The notes beneath the pieces were generated by a model. The model saw only the letters and a list, made by a program, of their open reading frames with translations, did no database searches and was not told the origin of the DNA. A program made the position numbers and the translations under genes. From Fluoribacter gormanii (lineage in GTDB: Bacteria > Pseudomonadota > Gammaproteobacteria > Legionellales > Legionellaceae), in assembly GCF_900156395.1 (NCBI RefSeq), contig NZ_FTNL01000029.1, positions 1-40,175 of the forward strand: a stretch of 40,175 nucleotides of DNA, in the 5' to 3' direction. The stretch's first letter is position 1; each line of letters begins with the position of its first letter. Below are positions 1-7,923 of this stretch, in pieces.

Positions 1-267
1 CTTCTGGCTAACAAACACAATAATGTTTTATATACTGGCGTTACCAATGATTTGATTCGTCGTGTCTATGAGCACAAAAATAAGCTAGTTGCTGGATTCA
101 CCAAAAAATACAACGTGGATCGATTGGTATACTATGAAGCTTGTGGGAGTATCATTGTAGCCATTGAACGAGAAAAACAAATCAAGGGTTGGTCACGAAA
201 AAAGAAGCATGATTTGATTAATGCATTGAACCCAGAGTGGAATGATTTGTATCAATCGATTCTTTAA
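1..267 (+). CDS. GIY-YIG nuclease-domain protein, 5' end cut by window
   Basis: The reading frame is open from base 1, so the start codon lies outside the window; a TTG at 52 is only an internal codon. The visible 88 residues begin LLANKHNNVLYTGVTNDL, matching the small single-domain GIY-YIG (UPF0213/YhbQ-like) family. The second half of the signature appears as LYTGVT, followed by the conserved arginine of RRVYEH, a lysine-rich stretch, and the RLVYYE and IEREKQIKGW blocks. Family members are about 80-100 residues, so only a few N-terminal residues are missing. They are putative endonucleases of unclear role, often carried in several copies in Legionella-like genomes. The family call is firm; the cellular function is unknown. 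Confidence 0.85.
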   Translation, partial: LLANKHNNVLYTGVTNDLIRRVYEHKNKLVAGFTKKYNVDRLVYYEACGSIIVAIEREKQIKGWSRKKKHDLINALNPEWNDLYQSIL

Positions 268-290
268 AAACTGTTCCACCTGACAGGAGA

Positions 291-323
291 TCCCTCACCC
301 TCGCTGCGCTCGGGTTCGGGATG
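291..323. repeat. Small imperfect inverted repeat after the GIY-YIG gene
   Basis: The arms TCCCTCACCCTCG and CTCGGGTTCGGGA form an imperfect hairpin around a short loop. It is followed by GGATGACG, which resembles degenerate ends of the intergenic palindromes seen elsewhere in this window. There is no T-run, so a terminator role is weak. Confidence 0.4.
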
Positions 324-333
324 ACGTGGGGAG

Positions 334-363
334 TTACAAATAATCAATTAATTGATCTATAAT
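334..363 (+). promoter_or_regulatory. Putative promoter with palindromic IHF-like site, upstream of the lipoprotein gene
   Basis: TTACAA (334-339) and a perfect TATAAT (358-363) are 18 bases apart. The spacer holds a 14-base perfect palindrome, ATCAATTAATTGAT (343-356). Within it, AATCAATTAATTG (342-354) fits the IHF consensus WATCAANNNNTTR, and the palindrome gives a match on both strands. The promoter is predicted by eye; protein binding is inference. Confidence 0.45.
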
Positions 364-416
364 TATACAGTCTAGGTGTAAAGCTAATGCACCTCATGCT
401 TTAAAGGCGATGTCTT

Positions 417-734
417 ATGATCAAGGTAATCTGTACTGTTAGTCTCTTAGGAATGATGTTTACTCTCATAGGTTGCGCTCCAACAGCCTATATAGTTGGA
501 ACAACAAATCAACCAATCAATTATACTTATGCCCCAGGATATAATCCGCCACAAGTAGCTTATCCAGACGTGCCCGTAGATGCTAATACATCTATAGATA
601 GTGCTGAAGTTATCCAGCAAGAACATGAGATTAATGCCATAAATGATTCGATTGCCATAAAAGAAAAGCAAGATGAAGCCGCTCGGCAGCAAGCAATCCA
701 GTTGCAACTAAATGCTCTGCCAAAACTTCAGTAA
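417..734 (+). CDS. Small predicted lipoprotein
   Basis: This 105-residue protein starts with a short basic end, a hydrophobic segment and a lipobox, LIGC at residues 17-20. It should therefore be exported, lipidated on Cys20 and anchored in a membrane. The mature part is rich in Pro, Tyr, Asn and Gln (TYAPGYNPPQ) and then turns into a charged, Gln/Ala-rich helix near the C-terminus (KEKQDEAARQQ). I recognise no catalytic domain. A putative promoter with a palindromic site lies at 334-363 and the gene stands alone. A small outer-membrane structural or stress lipoprotein is possible, but the sequence does not show it. The opposite-strand ORF over the same bases has no supporting feature. Confidence 0.75.
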   Translation: MIKVICTVSLLGMMFTLIGCAPTAYIVGTTNQPINYTYAPGYNPPQVAYPDVPVDANTSIDSAEVIQQEHEINAINDSIAIKEKQDEAARQQAIQLQLNALPKLQ

Positions 735-911
735 AAGAAAAATTTAATGACTTATCAACCTAGCCAATAAGTCGTCAACATAAGTTAAAAAATTCGAGAA
801 TAGAATTGGCACACACTTTTTAAACGTACCTCAAACAAGAAGTACGTTGTGTCGTGTTAAATTCAATTTTGATTTGGGTGAGTAAAGCAAAATGCTAAAC
901 TGCTTACTCAT
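735..911. other. Intergenic gap with two short inverted repeats
   Basis: GACTTAT...ATAAGTC just after the lipoprotein stop and ACGTAC...GTACGT (about 824-847) are small hairpins without strong T-runs. They may help end convergent transcription from the lipoprotein gene and the minus-strand gene. I see nothing else here. Confidence 0.35.
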
Positions 912-2087
912 TTATAACGCTAGTCCTGCAGGCGGCATAGGGGCAGATGGAATAAGATGTTCCTCTATGATTTCATTGAAGAGTTGAATATCTGTCCAGG
1001 AAATTGCGGCTTTACCCACTAATTCTAACATCCGTTCCAATTCTTCGCGTTCAAATTTCGTTATCAAAGGAAGATTACTTAATTCTTCAATAACTTCTTT
1101 TTGGTTCAATATACTATTGGGCTGACAGACTTTTTGAATACTACTAGCATTTAACATACCTGCTAGTTGCAAATGTTTCATGAAATGAAAGGCTCCAACA
1201 CCTAACTTGCTTACCATTAATAAATCACTTGTGCTATCAGGATTGATAAGTGATGCATTATTTAATAACAAAATATTTTTCGCAAAAATATTAGCATTTT
1301 GAGGGTTTTCCTCAACCAACTCAAAATAGTTATACAACGGGTAATGTTCTGCTACAAGTTTTTTAGCCCCTTCATAAATTTTATTGATATATTGTTCTTG
1401 TCTTACAAGAATATTAATTGCATGTGAATAATAGCTATCATTTTCTAGCATTAAATTAAGCAGATCCAGCGTAATACCCATATGATTTGCTGAAATCGAA
1501 CTATCACGCAGTTTCTCTATTAGACTTGCAGCATTGTAGGCATGTTCTTGAAGATTAATGATCAATCGAGCAATGTCAAGAGATTGCCCTGGATAAGTAA
1601 GCAACAATTCAAAAGTGTCCAAATCAAGCACACCTAGTTGATGTAATTCTCGTGCACTTGCGGTTACGTTTGCATCAAATCGTGCAGCAGTAAATATATG
1701 ATCCAAGGAAAGCGCCAGGGGATCAATATCCAATTCTTGTATCAATCCAAACAAATTGACAGCTCCACCGACACTGGTAATGTTTTTGGAAATAATGCAT
1801 TCAAGATCGCTAGTCATTGAAACTTGGGCGTCTTTCATCGCCTTAAATAAAGAAATTAGTCGGTTACCATAATTAGGATGGTCAGAAATAAGCCTAAGCA
1901 TGCGCTGATCAGTTCCCAAATTTAACTTTCTTAGACGGCTAACAAAATCCGTGATCGGTGCTGCGGCTTTTGCATCATTGGTTAACACGCTCATTATCAT
2001 TTGAGTGCTATTATTTTGAGTCTTATTGTTTTGAGCATTATTATTCTCAGCTGCCCCGGTTTCTTGGCAATTAGTAACATCAGCCAT
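912..2087 (-). CDS. Unknown protein, paralogue of the next gene; candidate effector
   Basis: The start is set at the ATG at 2087 (391 residues), because AAGGA sits 5 bases upstream; the frame stays open 20 codons further but without a ribosome site. The N-terminus is Asn/Gln-rich (ENNNAQNNKTQNN). The rest is predominantly helical and Leu-rich, with no signal peptide, membrane segment or motif I know. It is a clear paralogue of the neighbour at 2161-3216: both share LNLG...D.RM near the start, KIYEGAKKLVA in the middle and SKLGVGAFHF near the end. Only 73 bases separate the genes and a promoter lies in that gap. Tandem paralogous, soluble, orphan proteins are typical of Legionella Dot/Icm substrates, but no function can be assigned. 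Confidence 0.8.
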   Translation of the reverse strand: MADVTNCQETGAAENNNAQNNKTQNNSTQMIMSVLTNDAKAAAPITDFVSRLRKLNLGTDQRMLRLISDHPNYGNRLISLFKAMKDAQVSMTSDLECIISKNITSVGGAVNLFGLIQELDIDPLALSLDHIFTAARFDANVTASARELHQLGVLDLDTFELLLTYPGQSLDIARLIINLQEHAYNAASLIEKLRDSSISANHMGITLDLLNLMLENDSYYSHAINILVRQEQYINKIYEGAKKLVAEHYPLYNYFELVEENPQNANIFAKNILLLNNASLINPDSTSDLLMVSKLGVGAFHFMKHLQLAGMLNASSIQKVCQPNSILNQKEVIEELSNLPLITKFEREELERMLELVGKAAISWTDIQLFNEIIEEHLIPSAPMPPAGLAL

Positions 2088-2118
2088 AACTGTCCTTAAA
2101 TTGTTCTCTAAGGACAAA

Positions 2119-2147
2119 ATATAACACAAAATGATGGTGCTAAGCAA
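2119..2147 (-). promoter_or_regulatory. Putative promoter for the 391-residue paralogue
   Basis: On the minus strand TTGCTT (2147-2142) and TTATAT (2124-2119) are separated by 17 bases, about 30 bases before the ATG at 2087. This suggests the gene has its own promoter and does not depend only on the upstream paralogue. Confidence 0.45.
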
Positions 2148-2160
2148 AAAATTTCATTAC

Positions 2161-3216
2161 TTAGGGATGTTGCTTGCTACTAAATTGATGTTTTTCAATC
2201 ACTTCAATGAATTCATCTAAACAAGCATCTTCACTTGTTTCTTTAGTAATTAAAGACAACATTTTTTCTAATTCTTCTCTATCAAATTCTTCAAACAAGG
2301 GAAGACTATTAAACAATTTAATCACTTCAGGATGGTTTAAAATAGGACTATTATAGCGACAAACCATTTTATAATTTTCAGCATCTAACATATCTGCGTG
2401 TTGTAAGTGGGTCAAAAAATGAAACGCACCTACTCCCAATTTGCTTGCTATCAATACATCTTCTGTTTTCCGATAATCAATTAATGCAGCGTGATTTAAT
2501 AACAAAATAGTATTAGCAAGGATATTGGCATTCGTTGGATCTTTTTCAAGCACATCGAAATAGCTTGGTGCCAATTTATCTTTGGCAACAAGTTTTTTTG
2601 CCCCCTCATAAATTTTATCGATATCTTTTTGTTGTCTTAAAAAAATATCGAAACATTCATAATAATAGAGATTTTTACTTAAGAGCATCGTAAGGAGCTC
2701 GATAACTGTACTCATCTTTTCGACAGAAAATTGATGGAGCTTGTCTATTATTTTCTCAGTTGAATAAGCGTGTTTTTGAAAATTAACGATTAAATCAGCA
2801 ATTAATAAAGATTCCTCAGGATAAGCAAACATAAGATTCATGCTCGCTGAATCAAGTGAATTATTAGTTTTAAGTATTTGCATCCCTTGTTTCAGAGTTG
2901 TTTCTGATTTTGCACTCATCAATAAACGTTCCAGGGAAATAAATGCGGGATCGATCCCTTCTTCGTGCATAAATTCTAATAAATCGACCACAGCACCAGC
3001 TTGGGCAACATTACTTGCAATGGCCTTATGCAGCAGGTCATTCAGTACAAAATTATATTTCTTTAATACGCTGAATAAAGAAGTGAGGCGATTAATATAT
3101 TGAGGATTTTCTTCAAGGGTTTGCATCATTCGCTCATCAGGTTCCAGGCCTAAATTGAGCAAGCGAGAATTAATTTTATTCTTTATCCCACTTTGATTGA
3201 ATTTTAGATATGCCAT
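2161..3216 (-). CDS. Unknown protein, paralogue of the downstream gene; candidate effector
   Basis: The ATG at 3216 gives 351 residues and has GAGGG 6 bases upstream; a TTG six codons earlier overlaps that ribosome site and is unlikely. The protein is helical, charged and Leu-rich, with no signal peptide or membrane span. It shares with the 912-2087 product the order LNLGLEPDERM (about residue 20), a run of short helical blocks, KIYEGAKKLVAKD, NANILANTILLLNHAALI and SKLGVGAFHFLTHLQ. It lacks the Asn-rich head of its paralogue. The repeated helical blocks could be a solenoid fold, which is inference. The pair probably arose by tandem duplication and then diverged strongly. The short plus-strand ORF inside it is a shadow. 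Confidence 0.8.
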   Translation of the reverse strand: MAYLKFNQSGIKNKINSRLLNLGLEPDERMMQTLEENPQYINRLTSLFSVLKKYNFVLNDLLHKAIASNVAQAGAVVDLLEFMHEEGIDPAFISLERLLMSAKSETTLKQGMQILKTNNSLDSASMNLMFAYPEESLLIADLIVNFQKHAYSTEKIIDKLHQFSVEKMSTVIELLTMLLSKNLYYYECFDIFLRQQKDIDKIYEGAKKLVAKDKLAPSYFDVLEKDPTNANILANTILLLNHAALIDYRKTEDVLIASKLGVGAFHFLTHLQHADMLDAENYKMVCRYNSPILNHPEVIKLFNSLPLFEEFDREELEKMLSLITKETSEDACLDEFIEVIEKHQFSSKQHP

Positions 3217-3577
3217 TTGCCGCCCTCGCCTCAATATCCTGTGTCATCTTATCTTTTTTTTCAAAAATAGAAACCAATAAAATTTTATTTTTATCAAAAA
3301 ATGAGCCATCTCGCCACAAATATTAACAAAGAAAATAATTTTAAAATACGATAAATAATAAAAACACAAAATCATCTTTTCTTTACCATCACCGATATTT
3401 TTAATTATACCCTTAAATGATTAATTTATTTTCAACAAAATCACTTAATAGTCACTTAATGTTTTTTTTGTATAATCCCACCTATTAGGTAAATTGTGAC
3501 CCACATTATCAAATAAGACTCACAATGACCTAACTTAAACTTTAATGTTAGAAAAGTATTCTTAAGGGGAAAATCAT
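3217..3577. other. AT-rich divergent intergenic region
   Basis: This 361-base, very AT-rich region separates the minus-strand paralogue pair from the plus-strand helicase-like gene. It contains the PmrA-type box and -10 described separately, and then a 5' leader of roughly 95 bases. On the minus strand there are many A/T runs but no convincing promoter pair. Confidence 0.6.
3444..3476 (+). promoter_or_regulatory. Putative PmrA box and -10 of the helicase-like gene
   Basis: CTTAATAGT-CA-CTTAATGTT (3444-3463) is a tandem repeat with an 11-base period. It fits the Legionella PmrA element (cTTAATatT repeated with a 2-base gap) and the enteric YTTAAK-N5-YTTAAK form. A perfect TATAAT follows at 3471-3476, 10 bases after the second half-site, where an activator would replace the -35. 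PmrA controls many Dot/Icm effector genes in L. pneumophila (established knowledge); its action here is inferred. Confidence 0.65.
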
Positions 3578-6499
3578 ATGGGCGCAGAAAGTAAAATTGT
3601 TGAAAAACAAATTGACGATCTTAAAGATTACACCGATACCGTTGCAGCTGTTCACTTACTAAAAGAAGTAGTTACCGGTGGAGCAGTAGTTACTGTTGGC
3701 TCAGCGAAAGATTCTATTGATTTAGAGAACTCAAAGAAAGATCCTAAAATTGGAAATGTCGTGAAAGCGATTTTAGCAAAGGCAGGCAAACCAGGAGAGG
3801 CAAAAAGTCAATGGGTTGAAAAGGAAGATCACAAGTTACATCTTGAAGCTGCAATTACTATTGGTGGCGCTGTTTATACTGTTGATATGACCTATGACGG
3901 GTTAAAAGAGGATAAACAAGAATATACTGTGAATATTACCAGTAAGTTGAACGCAGAAGTTAGCAGAGGAAAATTATTTTTTGACCCGTCTCAAGCAGCT
4001 ACTGTTAAATTAATCTATGACAAAGAAGGTGATCTTCGTGCGGTAACCAAGCAAGGGTTATCCGTAGAAACCAAATCATTTATTCCTCATGCTTATCAAA
4101 CTGAAATATTAGCAAAATTTTACAACAGTCTGAAAGAAGGAAAAGAGCAACGGCTTGCAGTAATGGGAACTGGTTCAGGTAAAAGTATTGTTATGGCGGG
4201 TATTGCCCAAGCTGTTGGACGCACCGTCATGATTGTTCCCGATAAGACATTAGTTGATCAACAATCGCTTGAAACACAAAAGATGCTGGGTGCTGGTGTT
4301 GTCAATGGTAACAAGCATACTCCAAGCGTTTTCACTTTAGAAACCATTAAACGAAATGTTGACGTTGAAGATTGGGATAAATTGGCTGAATTGGATATTC
4401 AAGAAATCAAAAAATATTTTGCATCAGTGATTGCAGATACTTCTGAAGATCATTTTGATCAAATCGTTTTACAAGCTGAGCACCCGTTGTTCAAGTATAT
4501 TGCCGATGAAATAAAAGATTCCATGGTCTTAATTGATGAAAGCCATCGCCATACATTTAATGATGAAGATGCTCAAATTTTGAAGGGATTAAAAGATCGC
4601 AACTCGATCCTGGCATTAACCGCTACGCCAACGTCCAAATTGTATGATCTTTTCCCAGGAGAACCTTTAGATGATTTAAGCCTTGGAGCTGCAATTGAGC
4701 TAGGAACAATTCGTCCAATTCAACCAGAAGTAGCTTATTTAGTAGAGAAAGATTTAGTTACACAAGCTGTAGCCCATTACTTTGACGATTATTACCTCGA
4801 AGAAGGGATGAATGGTTATACTGATCCTGTTGAATTAAAAGAAGAAATCAAGAAAGCAGATACAGGGATTGAAGATAGTGTGGCTGAACAACAGGCCATT
4901 GAGCAAGCTTTAGAATTGAACCGTATCCGTTGTCAACGCAATATGGGTTTTTCTGATGACAAAGCAACTCGTGACAAATTAGCTGCAATCTATCAAAACA
5001 TTGCTAATGGGGATGTAGCCACCATTGAACAATACCAAGCTCAAGTCGCTGAATATAGAAGAGATTCTGAAATCAAAGCAAAACTGCAATTGGCTAAGAA
5101 ATTTAATAGTGCAATTGATAGGGAAACAATAGAAAAAGACGTCCCTGTCCGCGCAGTAGATTTGAAAAAGGATATCGATAAGGAACAACAAAAAGATATT
5201 CAAAGAACAATTAATAGCTATGCTCTTGCACTTGTCTTTAATGAAAAGCCTACCGATCTTGCTGAAAAAGACAGAACTCATAAGCTGGAAGAATATTTGA
5301 AAGAGTGGGATCAGCATATTTCGAAATATAAGATAAAAAATGACGAAATACATGACCTGTTTTTATCAAAACTCAAAGAGTGTGAAGAAAAAAACAGAGT
5401 AAAATTAGATAAAGCGCTGGAAAAGCTGGGAGCCCCCATTTCTAAATTGCCTGCTGAACAAAAGGATGCCATAGTCAAATTGATCTTGGATAGAGCAGAA
5501 GCAATGGTAGCTAACATCAAGGCGTCGCAACCTATATCTGATATTGTGACCAAGGCAGCTCCAGTTGACTTAAAGGCATTAAAAGCAACAGAGAGTTACG
5601 CCACTGCAATCGATATGGGTACGGATCCATCTACAATTGGTGATCAACTTGCTCAAATTGAAGTAGGACTAAGGACGCATATTGTAGCCGATCAGGTCAT
5701 TGCAACAGGAGTAAGTATCAGAGATATCTTGAATGTGCAAATTATAAATACTAATTCGCCGGTAATTGAATCAGATATCAATGTGATTAACGGAATTCTC
5801 TCAGGACCTCAGGCAACTGGTCGTTGTGTAAGGAATAAAGATGTTGAGGCTCGTGCGCAACAATACATTGATCAACGATATGAAGGCAAAGGTCTAATTC
5901 TTACTGTTGAGGAAATAATTCATCCTAAAGATTCAGCAGCAAAAACAAGAGAAGTTATGTTGAACAGAGAAAAACAGGCACAAGCAGAAGAACAGGCCAT
6001 TATTCGCATACAAAGTGTAGTAAGAGGCTATCAAACTGCCAGACTGTTTCAACAATATAAGCCATTACCCCACGATATCAAAAAACTGCAGGATGACTTG
6101 AAGTTAGCCCAGGAACGATTAGATGATACTAAGAAGAGCCTGGAAACAAAAGGAAAAATAAAAGAAAAGTTCGTGGAGTTAGCTAAGGCTGAAGGTGAAT
6201 TATCACTTATCCCAGGAAGAAAAATAGGACAAGCTCTTCCACCGGAATTTGCTAGAAATCCATTTTTCTATCTTCAGTGGGTAAGAGAATCTCTGATGAG
6301 ACCAATACTGGGATTAGAACAAAGCGAAACGGGACAAGAAGCTGTCAATAAAATAGAACAGGAGATAAAAGAACTAAAAGTTGAGGAAACAAAACTTGAA
6401 AAATTGATCCAGGAAGGAACATCTTCACTGAAAAAAATGCAAGAAACGAAAGAGCAGTTGGAAGACAAACTTGGAGTAAAACAAGAGATGACTCTATAA
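3578..6499 (+). CDS. Large helicase-like (SF2) protein with IQ-like motif; candidate Dot/Icm effector
   Basis: This 973-residue protein starts with a good ribosome site (AAGGGGA). After a roughly 165-residue N-terminal region of unknown type comes an SF2 ATPase core like the motor of restriction/ResIII helicases. It has a HAYQ segment at 171-174, Walker A GTGSGKS at 197-203, a DEAH-type DESH at 320-323 and motif III TAT at 348-350. A motif VI-like QATGRCVRN follows near residues 748-756. Residues 808-825 contain IQSVVRGYQTAR, close to the calmodulin-binding IQ consensus but with the last Arg one place late. The C-terminal 140 residues are Lys/Glu-rich coiled coil, and the last 30 carry several Glu, as in E-block Dot/Icm signals. 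A PmrA-type box lies upstream. No nuclease or methyltransferase partner is nearby, so a restriction enzyme is unlikely. Substrate unknown. Confidence 0.85.
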   Translation: MGAESKIVEKQIDDLKDYTDTVAAVHLLKEVVTGGAVVTVGSAKDSIDLENSKKDPKIGNVVKAILAKAGKPGEAKSQWVEKEDHKLHLEAAITIGGAVYTVDMTYDGLKEDKQEYTVNITSKLNAEVSRGKLFFDPSQAATVKLIYDKEGDLRAVTKQGLSVETKSFIPHAYQTEILAKFYNSLKEGKEQRLAVMGTGSGKSIVMAGIAQAVGRTVMIVPDKTLVDQQSLETQKMLGAGVVNGNKHTPSVFTLETIKRNVDVEDWDKLAELDIQEIKKYFASVIADTSEDHFDQIVLQAEHPLFKYIADEIKDSMVLIDESHRHTFNDEDAQILKGLKDRNSILALTATPTSKLYDLFPGEPLDDLSLGAAIELGTIRPIQPEVAYLVEKDLVTQAVAHYFDDYYLEEGMNGYTDPVELKEEIKKADTGIEDSVAEQQAIEQALELNRIRCQRNMGFSDDKATRDKLAAIYQNIANGDVATIEQYQAQVAEYRRDSEIKAKLQLAKKFNSAIDRETIEKDVPVRAVDLKKDIDKEQQKDIQRTINSYALALVFNEKPTDLAEKDRTHKLEEYLKEWDQHISKYKIKNDEIHDLFLSKLKECEEKNRVKLDKALEKLGAPISKLPAEQKDAIVKLILDRAEAMVANIKASQPISDIVTKAAPVDLKALKATESYATAIDMGTDPSTIGDQLAQIEVGLRTHIVADQVIATGVSIRDILNVQIINTNSPVIESDINVINGILSGPQATGRCVRNKDVEARAQQYIDQRYEGKGLILTVEEIIHPKDSAAKTREVMLNREKQAQAEEQAIIRIQSVVRGYQTARLFQQYKPLPHDIKKLQDDLKLAQERLDDTKKSLETKGKIKEKFVELAKAEGELSLIPGRKIGQALPPEFARNPFFYLQWVRESLMRPILGLEQSETGQEAVNKIEQEIKELKVEETKLEKLIQEGTSSLKKMQETKEQLEDKLGVKQEMTL

Positions 6500-6530
6500 A
6501 TTAAGGATTAAATGTTCTTTTACTTAGTTT

Positions 6531-6558
6531 AAACCTCCGCCTCGGCGGAGGTTTTTTT
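6531..6558 (+). terminator. Rho-independent terminator of the helicase-like gene
   Basis: AAACCTCCGCC pairs perfectly with GGCGGAGGTTT around a very tight loop, and the pairing runs directly into a T-run. It lies 32 bases after the stop at 6499 and faces the minus-strand ugpB, so it mainly serves the plus strand. Confidence 0.92.
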
Positions 6559-6645
6559 ATATTCATTGACTAAAACCCGCTCTACTCACCCCACAAAAAT
6601 TCAAGATCTCTATATAAATGACTAGGACTCATTAATTCCTTATTA

Positions 6646-7923
6646 TTAGTGTCCTCTAGTATTTCTCCCAAAACGCAACAAGACATGATCAGTTCGAATC
6701 TGAGATTCCTGCAACGCCTCCTTTGGATTCAAAAGACCGGCAAACATCGCCTCTAAAACCTCGTCATTGATGCCACGAATCTGATTTTGTGGCCCAAAAC
6801 GTTGTAACGGTTTTTCGTGTAACTCACCGGATAAATCAGTACTTGCCATTAATAAGGCAGGATGGCTGCTGCTTTGCAAAATATCAGCATAGATCCCTTG
6901 TAAACCTATTGGAAGATAGCCTGTATGCCCATGCCATCGCTTTTGTGTTTCAGGCTTTGCAATAAATGCAAAAAATTGAGCTATCCCTTTATAATGCGCC
7001 TTCGATTGTCCGGCTACGGCCCATAATGCAGCACCACCAGCCACATTAGCATGTCGTACCTGACTCACTGCAGTATCCAAAGGCATACTGGCTATCCCTA
7101 GATGAAAGGGTACCAAAGCGGATAAACTGTTATAAGCCCCAGAAGACTGACTAAATAATGGACAAACGCCACTGGTAAATAAAATGGTGGCATCATCGAC
7201 TCTACCGGCATATTTAAAATAATGCAGTGAATGCCAACGCTTCAAACGCTCGAAATGACTGACTAATTGTGGTGTCGCATAAACGGCACGTACAGGATTA
7301 CCCTGGGTTAACGGTAGTCCATGAATTGCCAAAAAAGATTCAAAAAGCACCCAACCTGGATACGCTGTTGTATAAGTACAATCATAACCGGCTTTTTTTA
7401 GCTTTTTTGCCAGCACTTCCATATCAGCCCAAGTGCGCGGAAAATTAGCCTGCGAATAACCTACTTTGGCAAGAATATCCAGATTGTAATACAAAGTTGC
7501 AACGGAGAGGTTAAAAGGCAACGCCATCAATTGGCCATCTTGACTATAAAACTCGCGGACGGATGGAATAAAGTCCTCTTTGGGCAAACTCATTCCTTGT
7601 TCTTGCATCAGCTCGTCTACCGGTTTGATTACCCCTTTAGGTGACTCCATTATGGCCGTGCCAACTTCAAAAATCTGTACAATTGCAGGTGGATGATGTG
7701 CTCTAAATGCAGCAGCAAAACTCGTCAAAGTCTCTACATAATTTCCCTTATAAACGGGTTTAATAAAGTATTCACTTTGACTTTGATTAAAATCATCTGC
7801 AAGTAATCTAACCTCATCCCCCAAATGCCCCGCCATTCCATGCCAAAATACCAACTCAATCGGTTTTGCCCGGACAGAGAAGCTAGAAAAAATAATGAAT
7901 AAAGAAAGAAATATTTTTTTCAT
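6646..7923 (-). CDS. ugpB: Glycerol-3-phosphate ABC transporter, periplasmic binding protein
   Basis: This 425-residue protein opens with a signal peptide (MKKIFLSLFIIFSSF...VRA, cut before about residue 20). The mature protein begins IELVFWHGMAGHLGDEV, typical of UgpB-like family 1 solute-binding proteins. Later blocks such as ALPFNLSVATLYYN and AGGAALWAVAG also fit. It should bind glycerol-3-phosphate or glycerophosphodiesters in the periplasm and deliver them to an inner-membrane permease. Its ATG overlaps the TGA of the upstream phosphodiesterase gene (ATGA), so the two are translationally coupled. The permease (ugpA, ugpE) and ATPase (ugpC) genes are not in this window, unlike the usual ugpBAECQ operon. 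Substrate choice is inferred from family and partner. Confidence 0.88.
   Translation of the reverse strand: MKKIFLSLFIIFSSFSVRAKPIELVFWHGMAGHLGDEVRLLADDFNQSQSEYFIKPVYKGNYVETLTSFAAAFRAHHPPAIVQIFEVGTAIMESPKGVIKPVDELMQEQGMSLPKEDFIPSVREFYSQDGQLMALPFNLSVATLYYNLDILAKVGYSQANFPRTWADMEVLAKKLKKAGYDCTYTTAYPGWVLFESFLAIHGLPLTQGNPVRAVYATPQLVSHFERLKRWHSLHYFKYAGRVDDATILFTSGVCPLFSQSSGAYNSLSALVPFHLGIASMPLDTAVSQVRHANVAGGAALWAVAGQSKAHYKGIAQFFAFIAKPETQKRWHGHTGYLPIGLQGIYADILQSSSHPALLMASTDLSGELHEKPLQRFGPQNQIRGINDEVLEAMFAGLLNPKEALQESQIRTDHVLLRFGRNTRGH

Noticed and set aside
3578..6499. Type I or III restriction subunit
   Set aside because: No methyltransferase or specificity gene is adjacent, and no nuclease motif is visible; the PmrA box points elsewhere.
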